From JAFGJQ01 sp964586145 (lineage in GTDB: Bacteria; Planctomycetota; Phycisphaerae; UBA1845), in assembly GCA_964586145.1 (NCBI GenBank), contig CAZPHH010000011.1, positions 10,412-74,411 on the forward strand: a stretch of DNA of 64,000 bases, written 5' to 3'. Position numbers and translations under genes: made by a program. Position 1 is the first letter of the stretch. Every line of letters starts with the position of its first letter. Positions 17,554-26,222 of this stretch are shown one piece after another. Under the pieces are notes generated by a model that did no database searches, was not told where the DNA came from, and worked only from the letters and a program-made list of their open reading frames with translations.

Positions 17554-19119
17554 TCAGATGCAGATCGTGCGAGTCTGGACCTGGTTCCCGCCGGCGCGCT
17601 TGGCCTGGTACATGAGCTTGTCGGCCGCGCTGGTGACGGATTCAAGCGTGCAGGTGCCGCCCGCGGGACGTACGCTCAGACAGCCGGCGCTCACGGTGAC
17701 CCGAACGCGACGATTCCCCCCGCCGACGCTCTCAGCGGCAATGTCCCGCAGAAGTGTCTCCACCCGACGAACGGCATCCCGCTCCTCGCAGTCGTAGTAC
17801 AGCAAGACGAACTCGTCGCCGCCGAGCCGACCCACCAGCTCCTGCGGTCCCACGGACTTGCGGAGGTGGTCGGCCACGTGCTTCAGGGCCGTGTCGCCCG
17901 TCTTGTGCCCGTGCTGGTCGTTGAGCGTCTTGAAGCGGTCCACGTCACAGTAGACCACCGCGAAGTTGCTGCCGTAGCGGACGGCGCGGTTGATCAACTC
18001 ACCCGCCTGCTCCGTAAAGCCGTCCCGGTTCAGCACGCCGGTGAGCGGGTCGCGGATGGCCCGCTCTTCCAGCTCACTCGCTTTCTGCACAAGCTGGTTC
18101 ACGGTGGCGCCCGCCCGGGCCGCCTGCTGAAGAAGCTGATGCACGGTCGTGACCAGCGCCTCCGTGTTCTCGGCGGCCTCGTGAGCGGCCTGTTGCAGAA
18201 GCTGCACCAGTTCGGCCTGGGGAGTCTTGCCCTCCTCGAAGAACTGGTAGAGCTTCTCGAAGGCGTCCTGGACTCGCGTCAGGAACGTCGCGGAATCGAC
18301 TCCCTTCGGTTGCGCGTGCTCCTCCAGAAACCGGCACAGCCGGTCCGCGTCGTGCCGGTTCCACGCATTCAGAATGTGTGGAAACAGCGACGCCACAACG
18401 TACGCCTCCGCGACGGCCGGCTCGTCGACGAACTGAGCCAGGCTCTCCCGGTCGTGGTGAAACGCAATGCAGTCCACGAGCGCCTCGGGCAGGTCCACCT
18501 TCTGGGCCAGCATCCGGCCGGCCTCCGCATGGTCGATGCCGAACGTGTCACGCTGATTCTGCAACTGTGCTTCCGCGTCGAAGGCCGGGTTCTGAAGGAT
18601 CGCCAGCAGCGGCTCCCTGGCCGTCGAATAGAGCAGCGTGAGCGCCAGATCCTGGAACATCCCGCCCACGAAAGCGTGATCCCCGAGCTTGGCGTCCGTC
18701 AGAGAAATATACTCCTTGGCCGCGACGGCCTTGCACAACGACGCCTCCCAGAACAACCGCGACTCGTCCGACGTCAATCCGAGCTCGTTGTGCAGGCCGG
18801 TGATGCAGTAGCTGATCGCCAGCGTCCGCACGGTGGACAGCCCCAGCAGGTTCACCGCTCCCTTCACCGTCGTCACCTTGTTCCGCACGCCGAACCACGA
18901 GGAATTCGCCAATGAGAGAAGCTTGGCGCTCAGCGAGCTGTCTGCGCTGATCACTTTCGCGTAGTCGGAGGGCTCGGCCTCCGGATTCCTGCCCAGTTCC
19001 ACGAACTTGACGGCGACCGCGGCCGTCGTCGGCAGGTACGACAGGGAATCGATCTTGCGGCGTAAACTGTGCCGAAGCTCTTCGGCAGATACTCCGGGCA
19101 TGCTGCTCAGGCTTGTCAT
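17554..19119 (-). CDS. HDOD-GGDEF regulator (putative diguanylate cyclase)
   Basis: Predicted cytosolic signalling protein of about 521 residues. Residues about 15-215 form an HDOD domain (LSYLPTTAAVAVKFVELGRN, ISADSSLSAKLLSLANS, VNLLGLSTVRTLA). A helical/coiled linker of about 100 residues follows, then a C-terminal GGDEF domain with intact RLGGDEFVLLY and DVDRFKTLNDQHGH. Synthesis of cyclic di-GMP is likely. The inhibitory RxxD site normally five residues before GGDEF is not present, so feedback inhibition may be absent. The frame is open to 19464, but that stretch is Arg/Gly-rich and unlike a conserved domain, so the ATG at 19119 is used; it has only a weak ribosome site. It converges with purL, 19 bases away. 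Confidence 0.85.
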   Translation of the reverse strand: MTSLSSMPGVSAEELRHSLRRKIDSLSYLPTTAAVAVKFVELGRNPEAEPSDYAKVISADSSLSAKLLSLANSSWFGVRNKVTTVKGAVNLLGLSTVRTLAISYCITGLHNELGLTSDESRLFWEASLCKAVAAKEYISLTDAKLGDHAFVGGMFQDLALTLLYSTAREPLLAILQNPAFDAEAQLQNQRDTFGIDHAEAGRMLAQKVDLPEALVDCIAFHHDRESLAQFVDEPAVAEAYVVASLFPHILNAWNRHDADRLCRFLEEHAQPKGVDSATFLTRVQDAFEKLYQFFEEGKTPQAELVQLLQQAAHEAAENTEALVTTVHQLLQQAARAGATVNQLVQKASELEERAIRDPLTGVLNRDGFTEQAGELINRAVRYGSNFAVVYCDVDRFKTLNDQHGHKTGDTALKHVADHLRKSVGPQELVGRLGGDEFVLLYYDCEERDAVRRVETLLRDIAAESVGGGNRRVRVTVSAGCLSVRPAGGTCTLESVTSAADKLMYQAKRAGGNQVQTRTICI

Positions 19120-19610
19120 GATCGTCTGCACCCGTTCGGCAGGCTTCTCCCGACGGGCCCTCCGCGCACGTCGCGCGACGAGCCTTCCCCACCGCTCCAA
19201 AGCAATTGAGCGGCCCCACGCGGCTTTGTTCTCGCGAATCCCGCCCTGCCTAGCGGAAATCCCGCCAAAGACGCCCGCGCTCCCCGAATATCGACGCATC
19301 GTGGACTCCACTCGAATATGAACCCACACTTGAACCTTGAATTGGATCGTGCGTGCCACATGGGCGAATCGCAGCCTCAAAGGGCCACGGCAGCCCGCCG
19401 GCACCGGAAGGAAATTCCACTCGCCAATAACCCGCGATTCTGCAAAATGGTAAGGGATACTCATGGAATACCCGTGGCACCTGGGCTCTTTTTCTACTAT
19501 GGAATACTCATTCCAGGACGCCTCGAACTGCGGGAACTACCGACGGGTCGCCGACTCACTGGTAACGAAGCGAGCCAAAAGTGAAGGACCTCCCACGTCA
19601 GATACGCAAA
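19120..19610. other. Divergent intergenic region, no convincing gene
   Basis: About 490 bases separate the HDOD-GGDEF gene from the beta-helix protein. Part of it (19310-19500) is less GC-rich and contains two near-identical short runs, TACTCATGGAATACC near 19467 and ACTATGGAATACTC near 19494. Frames here read as Arg/Gly-rich extensions of the two flanking genes. Promoters for both are expected here, but none is clear enough to place. Confidence 0.4.
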
Positions 19611-21761
19611 ATGCAGAGGCGGGATTGCGCCGTGATCCGGATGCTGGGGCCAGCCGTCTGCGGGCTCGGGGTCGCAGCATTCGCGTGTGCGCAAGGCATA
19701 ACCGTCCGCGATGACCTGATCATCCGGGAGGCGGTGACCGTCCCCGGCGGCGTGTTTCGCGTTCCGGATACGAACGCCGACGGCGCCGTCCGCATTGAGG
19801 GCGAGGGTCTGGTCGTGGACTTCGGCGGCGCCGAACTGATCGGCGCCGACGAGGGGCAGCGCCCGGAGACCTTCGCCGGCACGGGGGTCATCGTGGAAGG
19901 TCGGGACATCACCCTGCGAAACCTCCGGCTCCGCGGATACAAGGTCGGCATCCACGCCCGCCGCTGTACCGGCCTGGTCATCGAAGACGTCGACGTGTCC
20001 GGGAACTTCCGGCAGAAACTAACGTCCACCCCGTCGCGCGAGGACGGCCACGACTGGCTCTGGATTCACCGGAACGCCGACGAGGACTGGATCACGCAAT
20101 ACGGGGCCGGCCTCTGCGTCCAGGATTCCAGCGACGTCACGCTCCGCCGCATTGCCGCCCGCAACGGGCAGAACGGAATCGTGCTCATCCGCGTGAACGA
20201 CAGTGCCGTCGTCGACTGCGATTGTTCGTTCCTGTCCGGCTGGGGCCTCGCGCTTTGGCAAAGCAGCCGGAACCACATCAGCCGGAACGCCTTCGATTTC
20301 TGCATACGCGGATACAGCGACGGACGCTACAGCCGCGGGCAGAACGCCGCGGGAATCCTCCTGGTCGAGCACTGCACCCAAAACGAAATTCTGGAGAACT
20401 CCGCCACGCACGGCGGCTGCGGGCTTCTGGCGTACCCCGGCCCGGAGACACTCGCCCGCACCGACCGGGCCGGACACAACGACAACCGCATCATCGGCAA
20501 CGACTTCTCGTACTGTGCGGCGTACGGCCTCGAATTGGCCTTCGGGTTCGACAACTGGATTGCGGACAACCGCATCGTGGACAACGGCATCGCCGGCCTC
20601 TGGCTGGCCTACTGCCACGGTACGCGCATCACCGGCAATACCATCGAGCACAACGGTCGAGCGAAACGCATCCAATCCTGGGCCGGCATCGCCCTGGAAC
20701 ACGGGCGAGACAATCGCATCTACGACAACCGATTTCGCGCCAACAAGTGCGGCGTGTCCATCTGGACCGATGATGACGCCCATCTGGCCACCACAGCCTG
20801 GGCCCAGGCCCACGGCCGCGGCTCGGCGGACAACGTGGTGCTCGCCAACCGGTTCGTTGAGGACGAAACCGCTGTGCGCCTCCGGTACGCAGCCGATACC
20901 GTGCTGGCCGACTCCGCGGTGTCCGGCGTGGGCGTGGAACTGGACGCCGACCCGACCAGCACCGTGCTGACCAACGGCGCGGCGTACGAACGGGAGCCCG
21001 TGGCAGCCCCGACCCCGTCCGGCGAACGCCGGCCCGTGGGGGCACGCTCGGACCTGACCGGCCGCCATCGAATCCTGCTCACCGAGTACGGCCCGTATGG
21101 CTTCACCGGAACTTTCGTGCAGCCGGCCGTCGTTGTGGGAGGCAAGGAGGCGGTTGTCCTGCTGCTCGCGCCGCCGGGGCCGTTTCGGCTGGTGAAGGCC
21201 GAGGGGGCCATCGCGGCCACGCCTCTGGAGGGCGAAACGCCGGCCGTTCTCACGCTGGAAGCCAAGGAACCGGGCATTGCGCCGTTCACGCTCACCGTCG
21301 ATATCCACGGGGAAGAGCACACCGTGCAGGGCACCCTGGACTACGCCGACTGGAAGGTCCGCCACTTCGCCTGGGGACCCGATGAGGACCCACGGGAAGA
21401 CCGGGAGAAATGGCTCGCCCGCGCCGAGGCCGGGCCGTACGTCGAGTTTGAGACGCCCCGGATCAACTTCCATTGGGCGGACGGAGCGCCGGCTGACGGG
21501 CTGCCGGCCGACCGGTTCGGCACGCTGGCCACCACGCGGCTCCGACTGCCGGCCGGGCGATACAGGGTCTGCACGATCTCGAACAGCGGCGTCCGGGTCT
21601 GGATCGACGAGTCGCTGGTGCTGGATAGCTGGACCCGACACGAACGGAAAGAGAACACGGCAGAGCAGTCGCTCGACGCAGGCCGGTACAAGGTCCGCAT
21701 CGAGCATTTCCAGATTGAGGGGGACTCCCGGCTTCAGTTCCGGCTGGAGCCGGCCCCGTAA
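19611..21761 (+). CDS. Exported right-handed beta-helix protein with C-terminal PA14-like domain
   Basis: A protein of about 716 residues with a signal-peptide-like start (RMLGPAVCGLGVAAFACAQG). Residues about 90-460 contain many parallel-beta-helix turns of the N-x-I-x-x-N type, such as NRIIGNDFSYCAAYG, NWIADNRIVDNGIAG and TRITGNTIEHNG, as in NosD/pectate-lyase-like proteins. After a linker, the last ~140 residues resemble PA14: GRYRVCTISNSGVRVWIDES then SLDAGRYKVRIEHFQ. PA14 often binds sugars, so a polysaccharide-binding or -degrading surface protein is plausible; catalytic residues cannot be assigned. The start is uncertain: GTG 19581 and ATG 19641 are in frame and none has a strong ribosome site. 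Confidence 0.8.
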   Translation: MQRRDCAVIRMLGPAVCGLGVAAFACAQGITVRDDLIIREAVTVPGGVFRVPDTNADGAVRIEGEGLVVDFGGAELIGADEGQRPETFAGTGVIVEGRDITLRNLRLRGYKVGIHARRCTGLVIEDVDVSGNFRQKLTSTPSREDGHDWLWIHRNADEDWITQYGAGLCVQDSSDVTLRRIAARNGQNGIVLIRVNDSAVVDCDCSFLSGWGLALWQSSRNHISRNAFDFCIRGYSDGRYSRGQNAAGILLVEHCTQNEILENSATHGGCGLLAYPGPETLARTDRAGHNDNRIIGNDFSYCAAYGLELAFGFDNWIADNRIVDNGIAGLWLAYCHGTRITGNTIEHNGRAKRIQSWAGIALEHGRDNRIYDNRFRANKCGVSIWTDDDAHLATTAWAQAHGRGSADNVVLANRFVEDETAVRLRYAADTVLADSAVSGVGVELDADPTSTVLTNGAAYEREPVAAPTPSGERRPVGARSDLTGRHRILLTEYGPYGFTGTFVQPAVVVGGKEAVVLLLAPPGPFRLVKAEGAIAATPLEGETPAVLTLEAKEPGIAPFTLTVDIHGEEHTVQGTLDYADWKVRHFAWGPDEDPREDREKWLARAEAGPYVEFETPRINFHWADGAPADGLPADRFGTLATTRLRLPAGRYRVCTISNSGVRVWIDESLVLDSWTRHERKENTAEQSLDAGRYKVRIEHFQIEGDSRLQFRLEPAP

Positions 21762-21946
21762 CGCGAGGATGACGGATGTCCCAACGCGTGGTCCCGGCCA
21801 TCGACAGTATGAACATGGAACCGGGCGCCATCGAACAGGGGCATGCGCACCCGGCGCGGTTTGCCCGGGCGGCATTCGCGCCGGCCTGCACCCGCACGGG
21901 CATGCACGATGTGCCGTCCTGAAAGGACGAAGAAGGGCTGCGGCCA

Positions 21947-22951
21947 ATGAACGAAAAAAACCGGCGTCTTGCCGAGTTCTGCCGGAAGCACGGGTATGAC
22001 GGCGTACTCATCCGTCGCCGATCCAACATTGCCTGGGCCGCGGACGGCGCCGACGTGCATTGCAACCGGGGCACGCCGCTGGGCGTCGCATCCCTGCTCT
22101 GGACGCCGCAGCGCAAGACGGTTCTGACCACCAACATCGAAGACGCCCGGCTCGCCGCGGAGGAATTCAACGGGGAATGGGACATCCACGCCAAACCCTG
22201 GTGGACGGCTGACGAACGCCCCCCGGGCACCTTCGCGACGGACTATCCCGACGACAACATCGCCGAACTGCGCTTCTCCCTGACCCCGCGTGAGCTGGAG
22301 CAGGTGCAGGCCCTCGGCCACGACACCGCCGACATCATGAGCCGCGTGATGCGGGGAATCCGCACCGGCCAGACCGAGCGGGACGTGGCGGCCGACCTGA
22401 TGGCCGATCTCCAACGGGAAGCCATCTTCTGCCCCGTGATTCTGGTGGCGGCGGATGAGCGCATCGCGCTCTATCGACACCCCATTCCCACCTCCAAACG
22501 GATTGAGAGAGCGGTGCTCGTCGTCCTGTGCGCCCAGCGTCACGGCCTGATCGTCTGCATCAGCCGTATGGTTCACTTCGGCCCGCTGCCGGCCGATCTG
22601 CGCCGCCGGCACGACGCCGTCTGCCGCGTGGATGAGGCGTTGCAACACGCGACCCGGCCCGGAGTCCGCTGGTGCGACGCCCTCGCCGCCGGCATTCGGG
22701 CGTACGAGGAGACCGGCTTTCCCGACGAATGGAAAAAACACCACCAGGGCGGCCCCATGGGGTACGAAACGCGCGATTTCCTGGCCACGCCCTCGGAAAC
22801 CCGCGTCGTCCTGCCCAATCAGGTCGTCGGCTGGAACCCGACCATCACCGGCACCAAGTCCGAGGACACCACGCTCTCCAGCGGCGAGAACCTCACGGCC
22901 ATGCCCGACTGGCCCCTGTGCGGCACTCGCCCGGACATCCTCTGCCGCTGA
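21947..22951 (+). CDS. M24-family aminopeptidase-like protein with degraded metal site
   Basis: A 334-residue protein with the creatinase/aminopeptidase P two-domain layout: an N-terminal domain (about 1-110, RKHGYDGVLIRRRSNIAWA) and a pita-bread domain starting at SLTPRELEQVQALGHDTADI. Late landmarks are present: KKHHQGGPMGYETRDF, and EDTTLSSGENLTA near the end. At the place where M24 enzymes carry the two metal-binding Asp residues, this protein reads LVVLCAQRHGLIVC and has none. It is therefore unlikely to be a normal dinuclear metallopeptidase; creatinase-like metal-free chemistry or a non-catalytic role are options. It lies 185 bases after the beta-helix gene on the same strand. Confidence 0.75.
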   Translation: MNEKNRRLAEFCRKHGYDGVLIRRRSNIAWAADGADVHCNRGTPLGVASLLWTPQRKTVLTTNIEDARLAAEEFNGEWDIHAKPWWTADERPPGTFATDYPDDNIAELRFSLTPRELEQVQALGHDTADIMSRVMRGIRTGQTERDVAADLMADLQREAIFCPVILVAADERIALYRHPIPTSKRIERAVLVVLCAQRHGLIVCISRMVHFGPLPADLRRRHDAVCRVDEALQHATRPGVRWCDALAAGIRAYEETGFPDEWKKHHQGGPMGYETRDFLATPSETRVVLPNQVVGWNPTITGTKSEDTTLSSGENLTAMPDWPLCGTRPDILCR

Positions 22952-23446
22952 TCGCGCTCCAGTACGGAGATACAGAGACAGGGCTTCCGTTCTCCGTCGC
23001 CCACGGGGGCCTTTGCGTTGCGTCGGCCTTGGCGGTCGTTAAGATGAAGCCCGGGTGCGGGCTGCGGACGCAACCGAAGCGACCCCGGTGCGCCGGGGCA
23101 GGCTCCGCGACGAAGGATCTGCGTCGGGGCGGGCGGGAGTATTTGCGCGGGACGCGGAGAGTTCGGGCGTTTGCAGTGCAAAAACGCGGAAAACAGGGAC
23201 GGAGGGACGAAGTGATCCGCCTGCGGCGGCCGGACGCCCCGAGGCAGCGGCCGTAGGAAGGCGCGAGGATAGACCGGCCTTCTCGTTGTGGGACCGGCTT
23301 TCTCGCCATCCCGGCGCGCCGGGACCTGCGGAGACCAGCCGGTCTTCCACTCTCCAGTCTCTCGCTTTCAGTTCTCCAGCCCGGATTGCGCAGTTTGGCG
23401 ATGGAAACGGGCGTGGCGCGGGCGGCAGGCGGGTTTTTCCCCAGAA
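22952..23446. other. Noncoding relic stretch, no supported gene
   Basis: Open frames here are all of shadow type (Arg/Pro/Gly-rich, no ribosome site, no recognisable motif). The sequence is repetitive at low level (runs of GGCGCGGG, CTCTCC and TTCTC words). It lies between the M24 gene and a broken transposase and looks like decaying DNA. Confidence 0.5.
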
Positions 23447-23458
23447 GTCTTCACTACA
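23447..23458 (-). repeat. 12-bp direct repeat, left copy, flanking the transposase relic
   Basis: GTCTTCACTACA on the plus strand, repeated in the same orientation at 24085-24096, on the other side of the IS1634-type remnant. It may be a vestige of element ends or of a deletion. Confidence 0.5.
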
Positions 23459-23492
23459 TTTTGAGGGGTCGCCTCGCGACCGGTCGGGGCGG

Positions 23493-24032
23493 TCACGTGG
23501 AGGCGGATCCCGGCGGCGGGTCGGTGGGGAACTTCCGCGGTGTCACGTCGCGATCGGCGCAGAGACGTTCCGGTAAGCCGAATCCCAAGGCGGTGATGAT
23601 CTGGGCCTGCTCGGCATTGGGCCGGGCCACCCGGCGGAGCCGGAGGGTCCGGCCTTCCACCGTCTCCAGAAGGATGTCTCCGATCTGCACGTCGTGCAGC
23701 ACCTTCAAGGCCACGGCCGGACTCATCGCACGATCCTGCGGTCCGGCGTCCGGGTCGTCCGGGTCCTTCTTGCGGATTCGCGTCTGGAGTCGGGCGTTGC
23801 GCAGCATATGGGCCAGGGCCTTCCACAACGCATAGGCCGGCACGCACACGTCCTCGTGCCGGGTGTGGAAGACGGCCGTGCGCTGCCAGCGCCGCTCCTG
23901 GTCCTCGGTCAGCTCACCCAATTGGGCCACGACGCGCTGCCGCGGGCCGCGTTCCGTCCGATGGGACTCCACCAAGGCAAAGTAGGTGTGCCGCTTGCCG
24001 TCCTTGGTGCGATGCAGCTTGCGCAGGAACAT
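23493..24032 (-). pseudogene. IS1634-type transposase remnant with internal deletion of the catalytic core
   Basis: An uninterrupted frame of about 179 residues that combines both ends of an IS1634-family (IS4-like DDE) transposase. Residues 1-55 (MFLRKLHRTKDGKRHTYFAL, RGPRQRVVAQLGEL) match the usual N-terminus. From about residue 56 the sequence jumps to the C-terminal region (FHTRHEDVCVPAYALWKALA, then RLRRVARPNAEQAQIITALG and LPERL). The several hundred residues with the DDE triad, normally between them, are missing, so it cannot transpose itself. The frame also opens at an ATG at 24044. A 12-bp direct repeat lies on both sides. It could be a non-autonomous derivative or plain decay. Confidence 0.8.
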
Positions 24033-24084
24033 CCGAGCCTCCACGACCAGTGTGGCACGGATTCAGGGCCGGGCAAGCCGGTAG

Positions 24085-24096
24085 GTCTTCACTACA
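24085..24096 (-). repeat. 12-bp direct repeat, right copy, flanking the transposase relic
   Basis: Second copy of GTCTTCACTACA (plus strand), 53 bases upstream of the transposase start. It is followed at 24105-24128 by an imperfect inverted repeat (CGCCAGGC/GCCTGACG around ACTAC). Confidence 0.5.
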
Positions 24097-24118
24097 ACGG
24101 AACCGACGCCAGGCACTA

Positions 24119-24191
24119 CGCCTGACGCTGCCGCCAAGGCGGATTCACCTCGTCAATCGCACCGAGAATCGCTTCGATTTCCTCCAAACTG
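24119..24191 (-). pseudogene. Short coding-like scrap (C-terminal fragment of an unknown gene)
   Basis: On the minus strand a frame reading SLEEIEAILGAIDEVNPPWR then QRQA and a stop has normal protein composition, but it is only ~24 residues after an in-frame stop and lacks a start. It looks like the surviving end of a deleted gene, next to other relics. Origin not recognised. Confidence 0.35.
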
Positions 24192-24272
24192 CGCGACCTG
24201 GGCTAGCCGGCCGGGCTGCTCCCCGGCGGTCACCTGCTCAACTGTTCACCTGTCCAAGCCCCGGGCCGGGTT

Positions 24273-24423
24273 ATGGCCTTCCTGTTCGAGAACCTGGCGG
24301 TCTACCAGAAGGCGGTTGACCTCGCCGACCGAATCGCCACTCTCTTGGAGAGGTTCCCGCGTGGCTATGGATTGCTCGTCGATCAACGGAACCGCGCGGC
24401 ATCGTCCATCGCCACGAGCATCA
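24273..24423 (+). pseudogene. Truncated four-helix-bundle (S23/IVP-type) protein gene
   Basis: From the ATG at 24273 the sequence MAFLFENLAVYQKAVDLADR, then LERFPRGYGLLVDQRNRAAS and SIATSI, is the typical N-terminal half of the four-helix bundle family named after 23S rRNA intervening-sequence proteins. Full members are about 115-125 residues and continue after SIATNI with AEG and two more helices. Here the similarity stops at about 24420, exactly at the 3' end of the opposite GH5 gene; downstream the frame merely reads antisense GH5. The gene is thus broken by a junction, not by a point mutation. Confidence 0.75.
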
Positions 24424-25707
24424 TCTCCCGGCCACGCTCCTCAGCGCCGACGCATGTTTCTCAATCAACTGCAGCGTTGATGCATCCGCATCGTACACCG
24501 AGTACCACCCGGGCCGTTCGTGCGGTGGATCACCTATCCATGCGTCCCCCGGCCGGGCGCGGCCGGCCCACGCCCAGAAATTCGAGCCGGCCACCGGGCC
24601 GCCCGCTGAGGCCGACTCCAGAACGCACTCGTACATCGCCGCGAAGAACCGATCGCGATACGTGACCCCCGCCGCCGGATCGTAGCCGTCGTGCCCCGGT
24701 TCCCAGTCACGGGCCAGGCCGAACTCCTCGAGCACCAAGGGCTTGCCGAGTTCCCTGGCCTGCTCGGCATGCCGGCCGAAGTAGTCCCGCGCCTTGGCCT
24801 CCGCTTCCTCGTACAAATCCGGGGCCTGCGGATCGTACCATCGCCAGTTCTGCGGCCACAGGTGGATCGTGGCGTAGTCGATATGCCCGCTCTCGTGCGC
24901 CGCGTCGAACGGCGCGCTGATGCTGCCCTCCGCCCCCGTGGTGACCATGTGGTTGCGGTCGAGCGATTTGATGAACCCGGCCGTCTCGTGAATCCACGCC
25001 GCCGGGAATCGGTTGGGCTCGTTGGCCAGCTCCCAGGCGAAGATACTCGGCTCATCCCGATAGGCTCGCCCGGTGTACGGATTGACTCGTTCAATGATCG
25101 TTCGAATGTGCTGCCGATACCACCGCTGGCAGCGCTCGCTGCCGTAGAAGGCGGCCGTGAAGTCGCCAAACGCGCCCCAGCCGTGCGTGGCCGGATACGG
25201 AATGCTCGTGCCCGTATCCCAGGCGACGAACTGCGCCATCCCGCCGCTCCATTCCCAGAAGTTCGTCAGCGCCACGACGGCCCGCATCCCGCGCCGGTCC
25301 AGTTCGGCGATCAGGTAATCAAGGCCGTCCAGCACGGCCGGGTTGTACTGCCCCGGCTCGGTCATCATGGCCGGCGTCGCCCGGTACGGCTCGCCGTCCG
25401 GCCCCTCGAACGCCGCCAGAATCCGGATGTTGTTCACCCCCAGATCCTGGAGCCGATCCAGCTCCGACGCCAGCCGCTCCCGGTCCCCGTGCGGTGCGGC
25501 CATCGCCATGTGGACCGCCTGCCAGAAGTTCGCGCCGACGAACAGGTGCCGCTCGCCGCCGACTTTGAACTGGCCGCCATCGACCCGCACAAACCGACCC
25601 GAAGCACAGCCGGGCAACAGCGCGACCGTTACCAGGAAGATCGCCGGTACGCGGAGAATCGTCTGAACCGGTCGCCGCCAACCAAACCTGCTCAGCCCCA
25701 ACCGCAT
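24421..25707 (-). CDS. GH5-type glycoside hydrolase lipoprotein (endo-beta-mannanase-like)
   Basis: Secreted lipoprotein of 428 residues. Signal and lipobox: basic MRLGLSRFGWRR, hydrophobic IFLVTVALLPGC with the Cys as lipidation site. The catalytic domain is a (beta/alpha)8 barrel with the clan-A motifs: WELANEP (acid/base Glu) and LVLEEFG (nucleophile Glu), plus NNIRILAAF and GLDYLIAELDRRGM. This combination is most like the GH5 mannanase subfamily, so hydrolysis of beta-mannan or a related plant or algal polysaccharide is likely. The ATG at 25707 has AAGGAG about 8 bases upstream and places the signal peptide correctly. It faces away from the PurN-type gene across a 515-bp region. Confidence 0.88.
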   Translation of the reverse strand: MRLGLSRFGWRRPVQTILRVPAIFLVTVALLPGCASGRFVRVDGGQFKVGGERHLFVGANFWQAVHMAMAAPHGDRERLASELDRLQDLGVNNIRILAAFEGPDGEPYRATPAMMTEPGQYNPAVLDGLDYLIAELDRRGMRAVVALTNFWEWSGGMAQFVAWDTGTSIPYPATHGWGAFGDFTAAFYGSERCQRWYRQHIRTIIERVNPYTGRAYRDEPSIFAWELANEPNRFPAAWIHETAGFIKSLDRNHMVTTGAEGSISAPFDAAHESGHIDYATIHLWPQNWRWYDPQAPDLYEEAEAKARDYFGRHAEQARELGKPLVLEEFGLARDWEPGHDGYDPAAGVTYRDRFFAAMYECVLESASAGGPVAGSNFWAWAGRARPGDAWIGDPPHERPGWYSVYDADASTLQLIEKHASALRSVAGR

Positions 25708-26222
25708 GCTGTCACTCCTTCCTTCCGATTCGTCCGTGCTCCCAACCCGCCGCATCACAATCTCCCGCCGCACGACTCGACGCCTCGAGAGAGCACCTTG
25801 TCGTCTTCCCTCCCCCGAAGGGTCGGAGAGCTTCACTCCGACCCACTGCCTGACAGTCGACAGTTCCCATTCACCGAAGCACCAGCACCCATCTTACTGT
25901 CACACAGCCGCTCGATCCAAGCGAAGGCGATCTCTCACCGTGTAGCAAGCTGTCTGATTGTTTCACGCTGCCTAGTACCGCGTTTCGCAAATTTCACGAC
26001 CATCGGAGTCGGGATTCGCTCCCCCGGGACTCCATCTGATCTGCCTTCCGCAAGGGGTGTATAGTCGCACTTCTTATGAAACGGGGTAATAGCATGGAGC
26101 GCATCGTCGGCCGGGACGCGCCCCGGTCCGCCGGGGCCGGCGGCAACCCATACCGCGGCCCGCTTGCGTGGCGGCCGGGTTGATCGCATGATGCCGTCGT
26201 GATGCGAGACAGAACTGCTTGC
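25708..26222. other. Divergent intergenic region between the GH5 and PurN-type genes
   Basis: About 515 bases without a convincing gene. It contains the perfect hairpin described separately (25820-25844) and a slightly less GC-rich part around 25900-26090 (for example CACTTCTTATGAAACGGGG). Promoters for both flanking genes are expected here; I cannot place them with confidence. Confidence 0.4.
25820..25844. promoter_or_regulatory. Perfect 9-bp hairpin upstream of the GH5 gene
   Basis: GGGTCGGAG and CTCCGACCC pair perfectly around the 7-base loop AGCTTCA, 113 bases upstream of the GH5 start on its transcribed side. With no T tract it is more likely a leader-RNA structure or an operator-like site than a terminator. 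Function unproven. Confidence 0.35.

Noticed and set aside
21777..21923. 48-codon plus-strand ORF between the beta-helix and M24 genes
   Set aside because: Weak ribosome site, no motif and Ala/His/Arg-biased composition; not enough to call a gene.
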